Shown: one piece after another, positions 17,266 through 24,645 of the stretch
Layout of the letters: every line of letters begins with the position of its first letter
How positions within the stretch are numbered: position 1 is the stretch's first letter
Assembly: GCA_021298555.1 (NCBI GenBank)
Contig: JAJTGE010000002.1
Coordinates: forward strand, 36,379 to 100,378
DNA from: Oxalobacteraceae bacterium
Lineage (GTDB): Bacteria; Pseudomonadota; Gammaproteobacteria; Burkholderiales; Burkholderiaceae_D
Direction: 5' to 3'
Length of the DNA: 64,000 nt
The notes under the pieces: model-generated
Told to the model about the DNA's origin: nothing
What the model saw: only the letters and a program-made list of their open reading frames with translations
Database searches by the model: none
Program-made: the position numbers and the translations under genes

Positions 17266-18327
17266 ATGGATCAGACACTACAGGCATTTAAAGAGCAGAT
17301 TATTGCTGCTAGCGCTGCTAAAACTCCTTTACGTATACGCGGCAATGGCACCAAGGATTGGTACGGCCAATCCCCAGTAGGCGAATTGCTCGATACCACC
17401 GCCTACAGTGGCATAGTGTCGTATGACCCAACTGAATTAGTCATTACAGCGCGCGCTGGTACAACACTGCGAGAAATTGGCAAAGCACTCGCTGCACAAA
17501 AACAAATGCTGGCATTTGAACCCATGCGCTTCGATGGCCTAGCAACTCTGGGTGGCATAGTCGCTGCCGGTTTATCAGGGCCGCGTAGGCAAGCAGTAGG
17601 TTCAGTCCGAGACTTCGTGCTGGGCGTTGTCCTGATGGATGGTCGTGGTGATGTGTTGAATTTTGGCGGCCAAGTCATGAAAAATGTTGCAGGCTACGAT
17701 GTCTCGCGTTTATTGACAGGCTCACTAGGCACGCTCGGTTTGTTGTTAGAAGTTTCTATCAAAGTACTGCCACGCCCCACTGCGCAGCACACGCTGCAAT
17801 TTGCATTATCTGAAACAGAGGCACTGAAACAATTGAATATCTGGGGCGGGCAGCCTTTACCGATTTCAGGCTCTTGTTGGCATCAAGGTCGATTGACAGT
17901 ACGTTTGTCAGGTGCGCGTGCAGCTGTTGATGCCGCAATTGCCAGCATGGGCGGTGAGGCTGTCAATGAATCCGAATCGTTTTGGGATGCAGTGCGCGAA
18001 CAAACGCATGAATTTTTTAATGATGCGCCCAAGGCATTGTGGCGATTGTCGTTGCCTACCGTGGCACCAGCAATAATGCTGCCAGGCGAACAGTTAATTG
18101 AATGGGGTGGCGCGCAGCGTTGGTTAAAGACGGATGCCGATGCTGCAACCATACGCGCAGCCACTGAAAAAGCCGGTGGACATGCCACCTTATTTAAAGG
18201 TGGTGATAAATCAGTAGGTGTGTTTCATCCATTACAGCCTGCAGTAGCCCGCATACATCGCAACCTTAAAAACACATTTGATCCTGCCGGTATATTTAAC
18301 CCAGGTCGAATGTACTCAGATTTCTGA
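17266..18327 (+). CDS. glcE: Glycolate oxidase, FAD-binding subunit GlcE
   Basis: GlcE is the second FAD-binding subunit of the GlcDEF complex. The 353-residue chain has RGNGTKDWYG near the N-terminus, the loop FDGLATLGGIVAAGLSGPRR, and KNVAGYDVSRLLTGSLGTLG. It is shorter than GlcD and lacks its substrate-binding cap, as in the family. It ends NTFDPAGIFNPGRMY. The ATG at 17266 fits the family N-terminus. An in-frame extension upstream would overlap glcD and has no support. glcF follows after 9 bp. Confidence 0.94.
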   Translation: MDQTLQAFKEQIIAASAAKTPLRIRGNGTKDWYGQSPVGELLDTTAYSGIVSYDPTELVITARAGTTLREIGKALAAQKQMLAFEPMRFDGLATLGGIVAAGLSGPRRQAVGSVRDFVLGVVLMDGRGDVLNFGGQVMKNVAGYDVSRLLTGSLGTLGLLLEVSIKVLPRPTAQHTLQFALSETEALKQLNIWGGQPLPISGSCWHQGRLTVRLSGARAAVDAAIASMGGEAVNESESFWDAVREQTHEFFNDAPKALWRLSLPTVAPAIMLPGEQLIEWGGAQRWLKTDADAATIRAATEKAGGHATLFKGGDKSVGVFHPLQPAVARIHRNLKNTFDPAGIFNPGRMYSDF

Positions 18328-18336
18328 GCATAAAAA

Positions 18337-19554
18337 ATGCAAACCAATCTCGCTGATTTCATTAAAAATTCGTCCCAAGGGCAAGAGGCTGATGCTATTT
18401 TGCGTAGCTGTGTGCACTGCGGCTTTTGTACTGCAACGTGCCCTACATATCAATTACTAGGCGATGAGCTGGATGGCCCGCGTGGCCGTATCTATTTAAT
18501 CAAACAAATTTTAGAAGGCAAGCCGGCCACTGCAAAGACCCAGCTTCATCTGGACCGCTGTCTGACGTGCCGTAATTGCGAAAGCACCTGCCCATCCGGC
18601 GTGCAATACGGTCGATTAATTGATATCGGGCGCGACATCGTCGAAAAACAAGTAGACCGTCCATTTGCGACGCAATTGGTTCGTACCGTCTTAAAAGAAA
18701 CGTTGCCGCGCAAATGGCTCTTTACCCCAGCAATGAAAGCAGGTCAGTTTTTTCGGCCGATATTGCCCAAAGTATTAAAAAATAAAATACCTGTTGCTCA
18801 CCATGCAGGCAGCTGGCCTACTCGCACGCATACACGCACGATGCTGTTGTTAGATGGGTGTGTACAGCCTGCTATGTCACCCAACATTAATGCGGCAACT
18901 GCTCGAGTATTAGATAAACTGGGTGTGCAATTAGTGGTGGCACCTAAAGCCGGTTGTTGTGGTGCGATTCGCCATCACTTAAATGATCAGGCGGGTGGTC
19001 TGGATGATATGCGCCGAAATATTGATGCCTGGTGGCCGTATGTACAAGCCGGTGCAGAAGCCATAGTCATGACAGCATCAGGGTGTGGTGTGACTGTCAA
19101 AGAGTATGGCCATTTGCTGGCCAATGATCCGCACTATGCACCGCGCGCGCAGCGCATTTCAGAATTGACTAAAGATATTTCTGAAATTCTGCCAGCATTT
19201 CAGCAAGAGCTTGCTAGCAAAGTACAGATTAAAAAACGTGTGGCATATCACCCTCCGTGTACCCTGCAACATGGTCAGCAAATTCGTGGCAAGGTTGAAG
19301 GAGTATTGCGTGCTGTCGGTGTAGATGTCACGTTGTGCACCGACAGTCATTTGTGTTGTGGGTCGGCCGGTACGTATTCTGTATTGCAGCCTAAGCTGTC
19401 GTATCAGCTGCGCGACAACAAACTTAAAAATCTTCAGGCCACTGAATCAGAAATGATCGTATCGGCCAACATCGGTTGCCTGACGCATTTGCAATCAGGC
19501 ACCGAGTCACCGGTTAGGCATTGGATAGAGTTAATCGATGCAGCGATGAGCTGA
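18337..19554 (+). CDS. glcF: Glycolate oxidase, iron-sulfur subunit GlcF
   Basis: GlcF carries electrons from GlcD/GlcE to quinone. The 405-residue protein has two [4Fe-4S] ferredoxin motifs, with cysteines at 25, 28, 31 and 35 (CVHCGFCTATCP) and at 75, 78, 81 and 85 (CLTCRNCESTCP). Two CCG-type cysteine-rich domains follow (AGCCGAIRHH and LCCGSAGTYS), as in heterodisulfide-reductase-like subunits. It is the last gene of the operon. A long stem-loop covers its last codons and the 3' flank. Confidence 0.96.
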   Translation: MQTNLADFIKNSSQGQEADAILRSCVHCGFCTATCPTYQLLGDELDGPRGRIYLIKQILEGKPATAKTQLHLDRCLTCRNCESTCPSGVQYGRLIDIGRDIVEKQVDRPFATQLVRTVLKETLPRKWLFTPAMKAGQFFRPILPKVLKNKIPVAHHAGSWPTRTHTRTMLLLDGCVQPAMSPNINAATARVLDKLGVQLVVAPKAGCCGAIRHHLNDQAGGLDDMRRNIDAWWPYVQAGAEAIVMTASGCGVTVKEYGHLLANDPHYAPRAQRISELTKDISEILPAFQQELASKVQIKKRVAYHPPCTLQHGQQIRGKVEGVLRAVGVDVTLCTDSHLCCGSAGTYSVLQPKLSYQLRDNKLKNLQATESEMIVSANIGCLTHLQSGTESPVRHWIELIDAAMS

Positions 19555-19586
19555 TGTTAAATCAAGGTAGTCAGCTATCGCTGCAT
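19538..19586. terminator. Strong stem-loop at the end of glcF
   Basis: ATGCAGCGATGAGCTG (19538-19553) pairs with CAGCTATCGCTGCAT (19572-19586): 15 base pairs with a single bulged G and an 18-base loop. It overlaps the glcF 3' end. There is no run of T after it, so it may block or stabilise an mRNA end rather than act as a classic terminator. It separates glcF from the convergent effector-like gene. Confidence 0.5.
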
Positions 19587-19603
19587 TTGAACGCATCGGA
19601 GTA

Positions 19604-21571
19604 TTAGACGATGCTATCTTCATCTGAATCATGTTGAGATGTGAGGTCGCCTACTCCTATACCTTCATCATCCGAGCTCGTTTCTTGTTCTTGTTGTAAA
19701 TTTCTTCTGCCAAATCCTTCACCCCTGCCAGTAATTTTTTTGTCGTCATTGTAAATAGGTGTCCCATCGGGATGGGTGTTTCCGTTGGATAGATAAGGTT
19801 CATTTTCCGCTTCATCTGACTGCTCATCTTCAACCGCACCTTCCATATTCACGACTGTATCGTTCTCTGCTTTTGGGGAATCATCATGTTCATTCGATCG
19901 CCTTCCAGAAGACTTAAAAGCACGCACGATACCTTTCCCTGCCCCATAGATAGTCTGCGGAATAATGCGCAGATCGTCGCGGAAGGCAAACCCGCCAATA
20001 AAGATCAGAGTCAGCGGTACCAGTATCTGTCCCAGCAGTTTTTCTTGATCACTGTTATTGGGATTTTGGGGGACAAAGCGTTGAATGATGTAAGAGTAAA
20101 CTAATAGGCTAAGTATTTTCCCGGTAATCGACATAACCATATCGATACGTTTACCACCAAATTCTGGCGTTACCATGGTGGAGTCACGTTTTTTTTGTGT
20201 GGCTAGATCAACTTCAGCGATATAAGTTGTCCATGTACTTGATTTTTTTTTGGCATATTTCAATTCTTTTACGATACTTTTATCAAGGTCCCAAGCTGCT
20301 TCTAATTTTTTTTCATAGTCATCTTGAAATTTAAATTTGTTTGGATTTAGTGTGTCTATATAGTCTTTTACATCTTCTTTGAGGCTCTCTAGGTAAGCTA
20401 CCTTTTTAGTATAGTAATCAGTACTGAAGTTAGGTTTTTCCGTTACGTTGGGTAAGGCTGATGCAACAAGTTGTCCAGAAAGGGCAGTAGCTGCGCCGGC
20501 AAGCGCGCCCACCAAAAGATTAATGCCCATTTTGAGTGTGGTTGGATCAATATTGCTCGGTAGCTGTTCAAGGTTTGTACAGTTCGATTGGGGTGTATGC
20601 GTCTGGCACCATGTCGTAGCATTGCCAGAAAAATAGCCGCCATGCTGATCAAGTATCTGCCAGTCTCGGAGTCCATACAACAGGCAAAACCAGGCAAACG
20701 GTAATCCGCGCACCAGGAAATTTTTGCCGCAAGCTTTTGCGGCGCCAGTAAAACCCATATGCTTTAAAGCCTCACTAGCAGTTACTTTTTCTGTCTTGTT
20801 ATTAACTTTAATCTCAAATTTTTTACTAATGTCTTTGTTAGCGCAGGCTACGAACAGATCACCGAGGGCATGCCCCAACTGCCGCTGTATCGCTAGGTAT
20901 TGCTGAGTTTCGGGGATAACTAACGTCGATGAGCGTGTGATTTGCATTACTTTTTCGCCCAGGAGTTCATGCATAACTGCCGAGACAACTGGAAAGGCCC
21001 AAGGATTGCCTGTGGCTATCGTGGCTACGCCCCCAACACCAAACGATAAAAACTGTAATATTCCACCTGACACAAAATCCATCGCATATTTACGAATGCG
21101 TGCTTCTTTTATCGCATCGGTTTCTTTTTCTTCCTGACGTTTGAAATCAGCTTTTTTTGTATGGGTTGAAGGTTGAATTATGTGTTTTTCAATTTTCTCC
21201 CTTGCTACTATCGGCATCAAGTCGTCCAGATCATCATCGCTGGATTCTGGATCGGAGACGATAGAGCTTTCGTCATCAGAGGAGGTGCTTTGATAGTCAG
21301 GTGGTAGATTTTTTTTGTTATTTGATGATTTTTCTTCTTCGTTTTTTTCTGATTTTCTTGATAACTTTTCAGATTTCTTTTCGTCTTTAATCTCGAACTT
21401 AATTTCTCGCCTGAAGCTAGGTGAATTGGCATGTGCATTTATAAGTCCCTCGCGGCGGTTTGTTTTTGTTCTTTGAGCCGAAGAAATTATTTTTCTCGGT
21501 GTTGATCGGGCTACGGATGGAGCATATGGATCTACGGTTGTTGATATTGTTGATGAGAGAGGTGTAGTCAT
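19604..21571 (-). CDS. Probable type III secreted protein with several membrane segments
   Basis: I do not recognise the family of this 655-residue protein. Its layout suggests a secreted effector. The first 35 residues are rich in Ser, Thr and Pro with a single acidic residue, as in type III secretion signals. Residues 55-160 are highly charged and disordered (Lys/Glu then Ser/Asp runs). Hydrophobic segments lie near 164-202, 286-302, 347-374, 477-499 and 513-531, and residues 555-655 form an acidic Ser/Asp tail with TSSDDEG and QHDSDEDS. There is no Sec signal peptide. It starts 9 bp after a CesT-like chaperone gene, with GAGG 7 bases before the ATG. A chaperone directly before its substrate is the usual order. 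The gene is A/T-rich in stretches compared with glcDEF, hinting at transfer. A translocator or a membrane protein unrelated to secretion remains possible. No secretion apparatus gene is in the window. Confidence 0.6.
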   Translation of the reverse strand: MTTPLSSTISTTVDPYAPSVARSTPRKIISSAQRTKTNRREGLINAHANSPSFRREIKFEIKDEKKSEKLSRKSEKNEEEKSSNNKKNLPPDYQSTSSDDESSIVSDPESSDDDLDDLMPIVAREKIEKHIIQPSTHTKKADFKRQEEKETDAIKEARIRKYAMDFVSGGILQFLSFGVGGVATIATGNPWAFPVVSAVMHELLGEKVMQITRSSTLVIPETQQYLAIQRQLGHALGDLFVACANKDISKKFEIKVNNKTEKVTASEALKHMGFTGAAKACGKNFLVRGLPFAWFCLLYGLRDWQILDQHGGYFSGNATTWCQTHTPQSNCTNLEQLPSNIDPTTLKMGINLLVGALAGAATALSGQLVASALPNVTEKPNFSTDYYTKKVAYLESLKEDVKDYIDTLNPNKFKFQDDYEKKLEAAWDLDKSIVKELKYAKKKSSTWTTYIAEVDLATQKKRDSTMVTPEFGGKRIDMVMSITGKILSLLVYSYIIQRFVPQNPNNSDQEKLLGQILVPLTLIFIGGFAFRDDLRIIPQTIYGAGKGIVRAFKSSGRRSNEHDDSPKAENDTVVNMEGAVEDEQSDEAENEPYLSNGNTHPDGTPIYNDDKKITGRGEGFGRRNLQQEQETSSDDEGIGVGDLTSQHDSDEDSIV

Positions 21572-21580
21572 GATGTCGCC

Positions 21581-22063
21581 TCATGCAAGTTCGTTGAGTG
21601 GGGTGTGTTTAGGCTGACCAAAAAGCTGATTTACAATCTCGGCAATAGGAGCTGCAGCTACGCCGTTGAATACATTGTTTTGCAGACTGATGGCACGCGC
21701 CGAATAGCTGCGTAAGTCATTCGCTATAACCTCCGCATCAACCTGGTCGAGATTGACGACATGAATAACAAACAGCACATGCCCGCTAGTAGGATCTAGC
21801 GCATACACGCCATTTGTTTTCACTCCACTGAGTAAATTAAGTGTGAGTAGATTGTCGTAGATATCAAGTCGAAGAGAATCATCGATGGGTCCAAGATCGA
21901 CATAACAAAAAATTCGATCAGGATTTGAATGCTCATCAAAAATAAATGCGATAGGTATATCGTCAATTTCTACGTAGTTAGATAATCCCAGCTCATCTAA
22001 ATCGTCCAGATTTAGTTCTATTGAAATATCGCGACAAAGTTCTAGAAATTGTGAATGGTTCAT
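21581..22063 (-). CDS. CesT-like type III secretion chaperone
   Basis: The 160-residue acidic protein fits the Tir-chaperone (CesT/SycE) family. It begins with an amphipathic helix (FLELCRDISIEL), followed by alternating strands (VEIDDIPIAFIFDE, IFCYVDLGPI), a helix leading to LLTLNLLSG, and the strand pair GVYALDPTSGHVLFVIHV with a final helical region (DAEVIANDLRSYS). The YALDPTSGHVLF hairpin is characteristic. Such proteins dimerise and hold one effector ready for export. AGGAG lies 9 bases before the ATG. The gene overlaps a small upstream frame by ATGA and is followed after 9 bp by the large candidate substrate. The assignment rests on pattern and gene order, so a profile search should confirm it. 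Confidence 0.72.
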   Translation of the reverse strand: MNHSQFLELCRDISIELNLDDLDELGLSNYVEIDDIPIAFIFDEHSNPDRIFCYVDLGPIDDSLRLDIYDNLLTLNLLSGVKTNGVYALDPTSGHVLFVIHVVNLDQVDAEVIANDLRSYSARAISLQNNVFNGVAAAPIAEIVNQLFGQPKHTPLNELA

Positions 22064-22173
22064 GATGTGACACTCCTGTCATGAAACCGAAAATGAGCTG
22101 GAGTGTGAGAGTTCTTTTTTTTAGGAAAAAAATTTCTCTTTGGGCTTGTGCGCCCGAGCATCGTCTGAACCAT
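22060..22173 (-). CDS. Possible 37-residue leader peptide coupled to the chaperone gene
   Basis: A short frame begins at ATG 22173, preceded by GGGAGA at a spacing of 7 bases, and its TGA overlaps the chaperone ATG (ATGA). The peptide is basic (SPKRNFFPKKKN near residues 10-21) and lacks a membrane segment. The ribosome site and stop-start overlap suggest real translation and coupling, but there is no family match and the length is short. It could be a leader, a small secreted protein or chance. Confidence 0.35.
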   Translation of the reverse strand: MVQTMLGRTSPKRNFFPKKKNSHTPAHFRFHDRSVTS

Positions 22174-22197
22174 GGTTATGTCTCCCGTTGTAATTTA

Positions 22198-22220
22198 TGA
22201 TTCGGCGCTTTGCTGAATCA
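22198..22220. promoter_or_regulatory. Inverted repeat before the chaperone unit
   Basis: TGATTCGGC and GCTGAATCA flank a 5-base spacer: eight Watson-Crick pairs and one G:T pair. It ends 25 bp upstream of the small leader ATG (22173) on the minus strand, a position that fits a repressor operator or a leader-RNA hairpin. Confidence 0.45.
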
Positions 22221-22332
22221 TTGTGAGAGTTGTGTAACTGATGGGGGCTTATAGTTCACCGCCATTGCAAAATAGTTATGCAGAAACCTTGCAACTGTGC
22301 GATGACTAATTAATGCAGGGAAAAAGCAGATA

Positions 22333-22358
22333 CAGGTAATCTAAAAATAGACTACCTG
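22333..22358. repeat. Inverted repeat, possible terminator of uncertain direction
   Basis: CAGGTAATCTA and TAGACTACCTG are separated by AAAA: 11 pairs with one mismatch. It lies about 145 bp after the glutathione peroxidase stop, on its downstream side, without a convincing T run. Confidence 0.4.
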
Positions 22359-22502
22359 CTTTGTGGAATGTATCCAGGGGGCGACAGTTTTTTAGTAAGT
22401 CTTATGGCGAGTGTGTACTGCAGCGCGATACGAGGACTAATGTAGCCAGGGTTAGCCGTGATCACCGACTCCAGTAACGTCGCCCTTTTATTGGTTACTT
22501 AC

Positions 22503-22988
22503 CTAAGTTGCCAGGAGTTTGTTGATTTCAGATTCCAGCTGTGCCGGAGTGGTGGTGGGGGCATAGCGGTCGTGTACTTTGCCTTCACGGCTCACCAAAA
22601 ATTTCGTGAAATTCCATTTAATACCCTCGGTACCCAATACACCGGGAGCCTCGGCTTTAAGCCAGGCAAACAAAGGATGAGCACTGGCACCGTTGACCTC
22701 GACTTTGTCGAACATAGGGAAAGTAACCCCATAATTTTTTTCACAGAAAGTGGCAATATCTGCCGCGCTGCCCGGTTCCTGCCCACCAAACTGATTACAA
22801 GGAAAACCCATGACCACCAGACCTTGATCTTTGTATTTCCGATATAACTCCTCCAAACCTGCGTAGTGGGGCGTGAAGCCGCATTGGCTGGCGGTATTCA
22901 CAATTAATAGTACCTGGCCTTTGTAGGCGGATAAATCCGTTGATTCGCCAGCAAGGGTACGTACTGGGACAGCATATAAGTCACTCAT
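22503..22988 (-). CDS. Glutathione peroxidase, cysteine type
   Basis: The 161-residue thioredoxin-fold enzyme reduces peroxides with glutathione or thioredoxin as donor. The peroxidatic Cys36 is in [10 protein letters not shown], where animal enzymes have selenocysteine. The other active-site residues are visible in [12 protein letters not shown] and KWNFTKFLV. Bacterial members such as BtuE often prefer thioredoxin. ATG at 22988 has GGAGA 7 bases upstream and is preferred over codons at 23006. The gene stands alone on the minus strand, divergent from yggS. Confidence 0.92.
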   Translation of the reverse strand: MSDLYAVPVRTLAGESTDLSAYKGQVLLIVNTASQCGFTPHYAGLEELYRKYKDQGLVVMGFPCNQFGGQEPGSAADIATFCEKNYGVTFPMFDKVEVNGASAHPLFAWLKAEAPGVLGTEGIKWNFTKFLVSREGKVHDRYAPTTTPAQLESEINKLLAT

Positions 22989-23076
22989 GTGGATCTCCAT
23001 AACCAAACAGAGCGCTGATACTAGCAGGGCTGGGCCTCACCTGCTGGCGCGCCCGCTTGAGCGATAATGACAGTCT

Positions 23077-23778
23077 ATGTCTATCTCTACTCAACTTCAC
23101 TCTGTGCGCCATGCCATTGCCGAGTCATGCCATGCCGCTGGGCGCGATCCGGCATCGGTTGTGCTGCTAGCCGTTTCCAAAACATTCGGTGCCGACGCGG
23201 TAATTGAAGCAGCGGATGCTGGCCAAGTCGCCTTCGGCGAAAATTACCTGCAAGAGGCGGTCAATAAACTAGCCGAAGTGCATAAACTGAGGCCTGATCT
23301 TTCGTTGGAATGGCATTTTATTGGGCCTATACAAAGTAACAAAACTCGCCCGATTGCTGAAAATTTTTCCTGGGTACACGCGGTTGATCGCGAAAAAATC
23401 GCGCAGCGTTTATCCGAACAACGGCCTGAGCATTTACCGCCATTAAATATTTGCCTGCAGGTGAATGTAAGCGGTGAAGACAGCAAGAGCGGTGTCTCAC
23501 CCGAAGAACTACCGGCGCTAGCCCAAGCGGTTGCAAGATTACCCAATATTCATTTGCGCGGTTTGATGGCTATACCTGAACCCGAAACCGACCCCGCCAG
23601 ACAGCGAGCACCGTTTGCCTTGCTGCGCGAATTACAAAAAAATTTAGCCGAGATGGGTATACCTACCGATACCTTATCTATGGGTATGTCAGGTGATATG
23701 CCGGCGGCGATAGCCGAGGGTGCAACCATGGTGCGTATTGGCACGGCTGTTTTTGGAAAACGAGACTATGCAAACTAA
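23077..23778 (+). CDS. yggS: Pyridoxal phosphate homeostasis protein
   Basis: YggS/PROSC proteins bind pyridoxal 5'-phosphate and keep its free level and amino acid metabolism in balance. They have no known catalytic reaction. The 233-residue single-domain TIM barrel has the PLP lysine in VLLAVSKTFGADAV, then GENYLQEA, the WHFIGPIQSNKTR segment, and the phosphate-binding SMGMSGDMPAAIAEGATMVRIG (split over 208-229). It overlaps proC by 11 bp, a pairing common in bacteria and consistent with linked expression. Confidence 0.95.
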   Translation: MSISTQLHSVRHAIAESCHAAGRDPASVVLLAVSKTFGADAVIEAADAGQVAFGENYLQEAVNKLAEVHKLRPDLSLEWHFIGPIQSNKTRPIAENFSWVHAVDREKIAQRLSEQRPEHLPPLNICLQVNVSGEDSKSGVSPEELPALAQAVARLPNIHLRGLMAIPEPETDPARQRAPFALLRELQKNLAEMGIPTDTLSMGMSGDMPAAIAEGATMVRIGTAVFGKRDYAN

Positions 23779-24592
23779 CTTAAAAATCGCCTTTATAGGT
23801 GGTGGCAACATGGCGCAAGCCTTGATTAGCGGGTTGGCGGATAAATTGATTCCCGCAAAGCAGATTCATGTAGTGGATGTACATGCAGAGACATTGCGCA
23901 CAGTAGAAAAAAAATGGGGCGTAACTACCGCGGCGGCAGTGGGCGCTGAGGTGAGTGCGGCGGAAGTGATTGTCTTGGCAGTCAAGCCGCAACAGATGCA
24001 TGAGGTCGCTGCTGGCATTGGGCCATCCATAAAAAATCAATTAATACTTTCTATCGCCGCTGGTATTCGTACGGATGATTTATCACGCTGGTTGGGTGGG
24101 CATCAGGCGATCGTTCGTACCATGCCTAACACGCCAGCCCTGATCGGTCAGGGCATTACTGGCATGGTGGCGTTAGCAGGTGTATCGAAACAACAGCGTG
24201 CAGTTGCTGACACTATTTTGCAAGCGGTCGGTCAGACGGTTTGGTTGGACGCTGAAACTCAGATTGATGCGGTGACAGCTGTTTCAGGTAGTGGGCCTGC
24301 GTATGTTTTTTATTTTCTGGAAGCGATGCAGCAGGCAGCGGTTGAATTAGGCCTGAGTGCTGAGCAAGGACGTAACTTGGCGCAGGCAACGTTTCTTGGT
24401 GCAGCAGCCTTGGCAAGCGCATCGGATGAATCTCTTTCAACGCTGCGAGAACGCGTAACTTCCAAAGGTGGCACGACCTACGCTGCATTAACGTCGATGA
24501 ATGACGATGCCGTGCAAGCTGCCATTATTAAAGCGTTAAAAGCAGCTGCACAGCGTGGTGCAGAATTGGGTAAGGAGTTTGGCCAGAGCTAA
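23768..24592 (+). CDS. proC: Pyrroline-5-carboxylate reductase
   Basis: ProC catalyses the last step of proline synthesis, reducing pyrroline-5-carboxylate with NAD(P)H in the cytoplasm. The 274-residue protein starts with the Rossmann motif IAFIGGGNMAQALISGL and carries VKPQQMHEV, the RTMPNTPALIGQGITGM segment, and the C-terminal helical signature TAVSGSGPAYVFYF with VTSKGGTT. The ATG at 23768 lies inside the end of yggS. The longer frame to 23720 would extend further into yggS and does not match the family N-terminus. Confidence 0.96.
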   Translation: MQTNLKIAFIGGGNMAQALISGLADKLIPAKQIHVVDVHAETLRTVEKKWGVTTAAAVGAEVSAAEVIVLAVKPQQMHEVAAGIGPSIKNQLILSIAAGIRTDDLSRWLGGHQAIVRTMPNTPALIGQGITGMVALAGVSKQQRAVADTILQAVGQTVWLDAETQIDAVTAVSGSGPAYVFYFLEAMQQAAVELGLSAEQGRNLAQATFLGAAALASASDESLSTLRERVTSKGGTTYAALTSMNDDAVQAAIIKALKAAAQRGAELGKEFGQS

Positions 24593-24593
24593 G

Positions 24594-24632
24594 TTGCTGA
24601 GTTGAGTTGCTGAGCTGAGTCGCTGAGTTTAG
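24594..24632. repeat. Three tandem 13-bp repeats after proC
   Basis: TTGCTGAGTTGAG, TTGCTGAGCTGAG and TCGCTGAGTTTAG stand head to tail just after the proC stop, in the gap before the convergent pilT. Copies differ at one to three bases. This may be a variable-number repeat made by replication slippage. Confidence 0.8.
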
Positions 24633-24645
24633 TTTTAGCTCTGTC

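Larger units (their letters stand above)
22174..22502. other. Non-coding region upstream of the chaperone unit
   Basis: This stretch separates the end of the glutathione peroxidase gene from the chaperone unit, both on the minus strand. I see no gene. It holds two inverted repeats (22198-22220 and 22333-22358, listed separately). The promoter of the chaperone/effector unit should lie here, but no clear -35/-10 pair is visible on the minus strand. Confidence 0.55.

Noticed and set aside
22503..22988. Glutathione peroxidase as a selenoprotein
   Set aside because: The active-site codon encodes cysteine (Cys36), so no UGA recoding is needed.
24594..24632. Tandem repeats as a CRISPR array
   Set aside because: The 13-bp units are head to tail without spacers and no cas gene is near.
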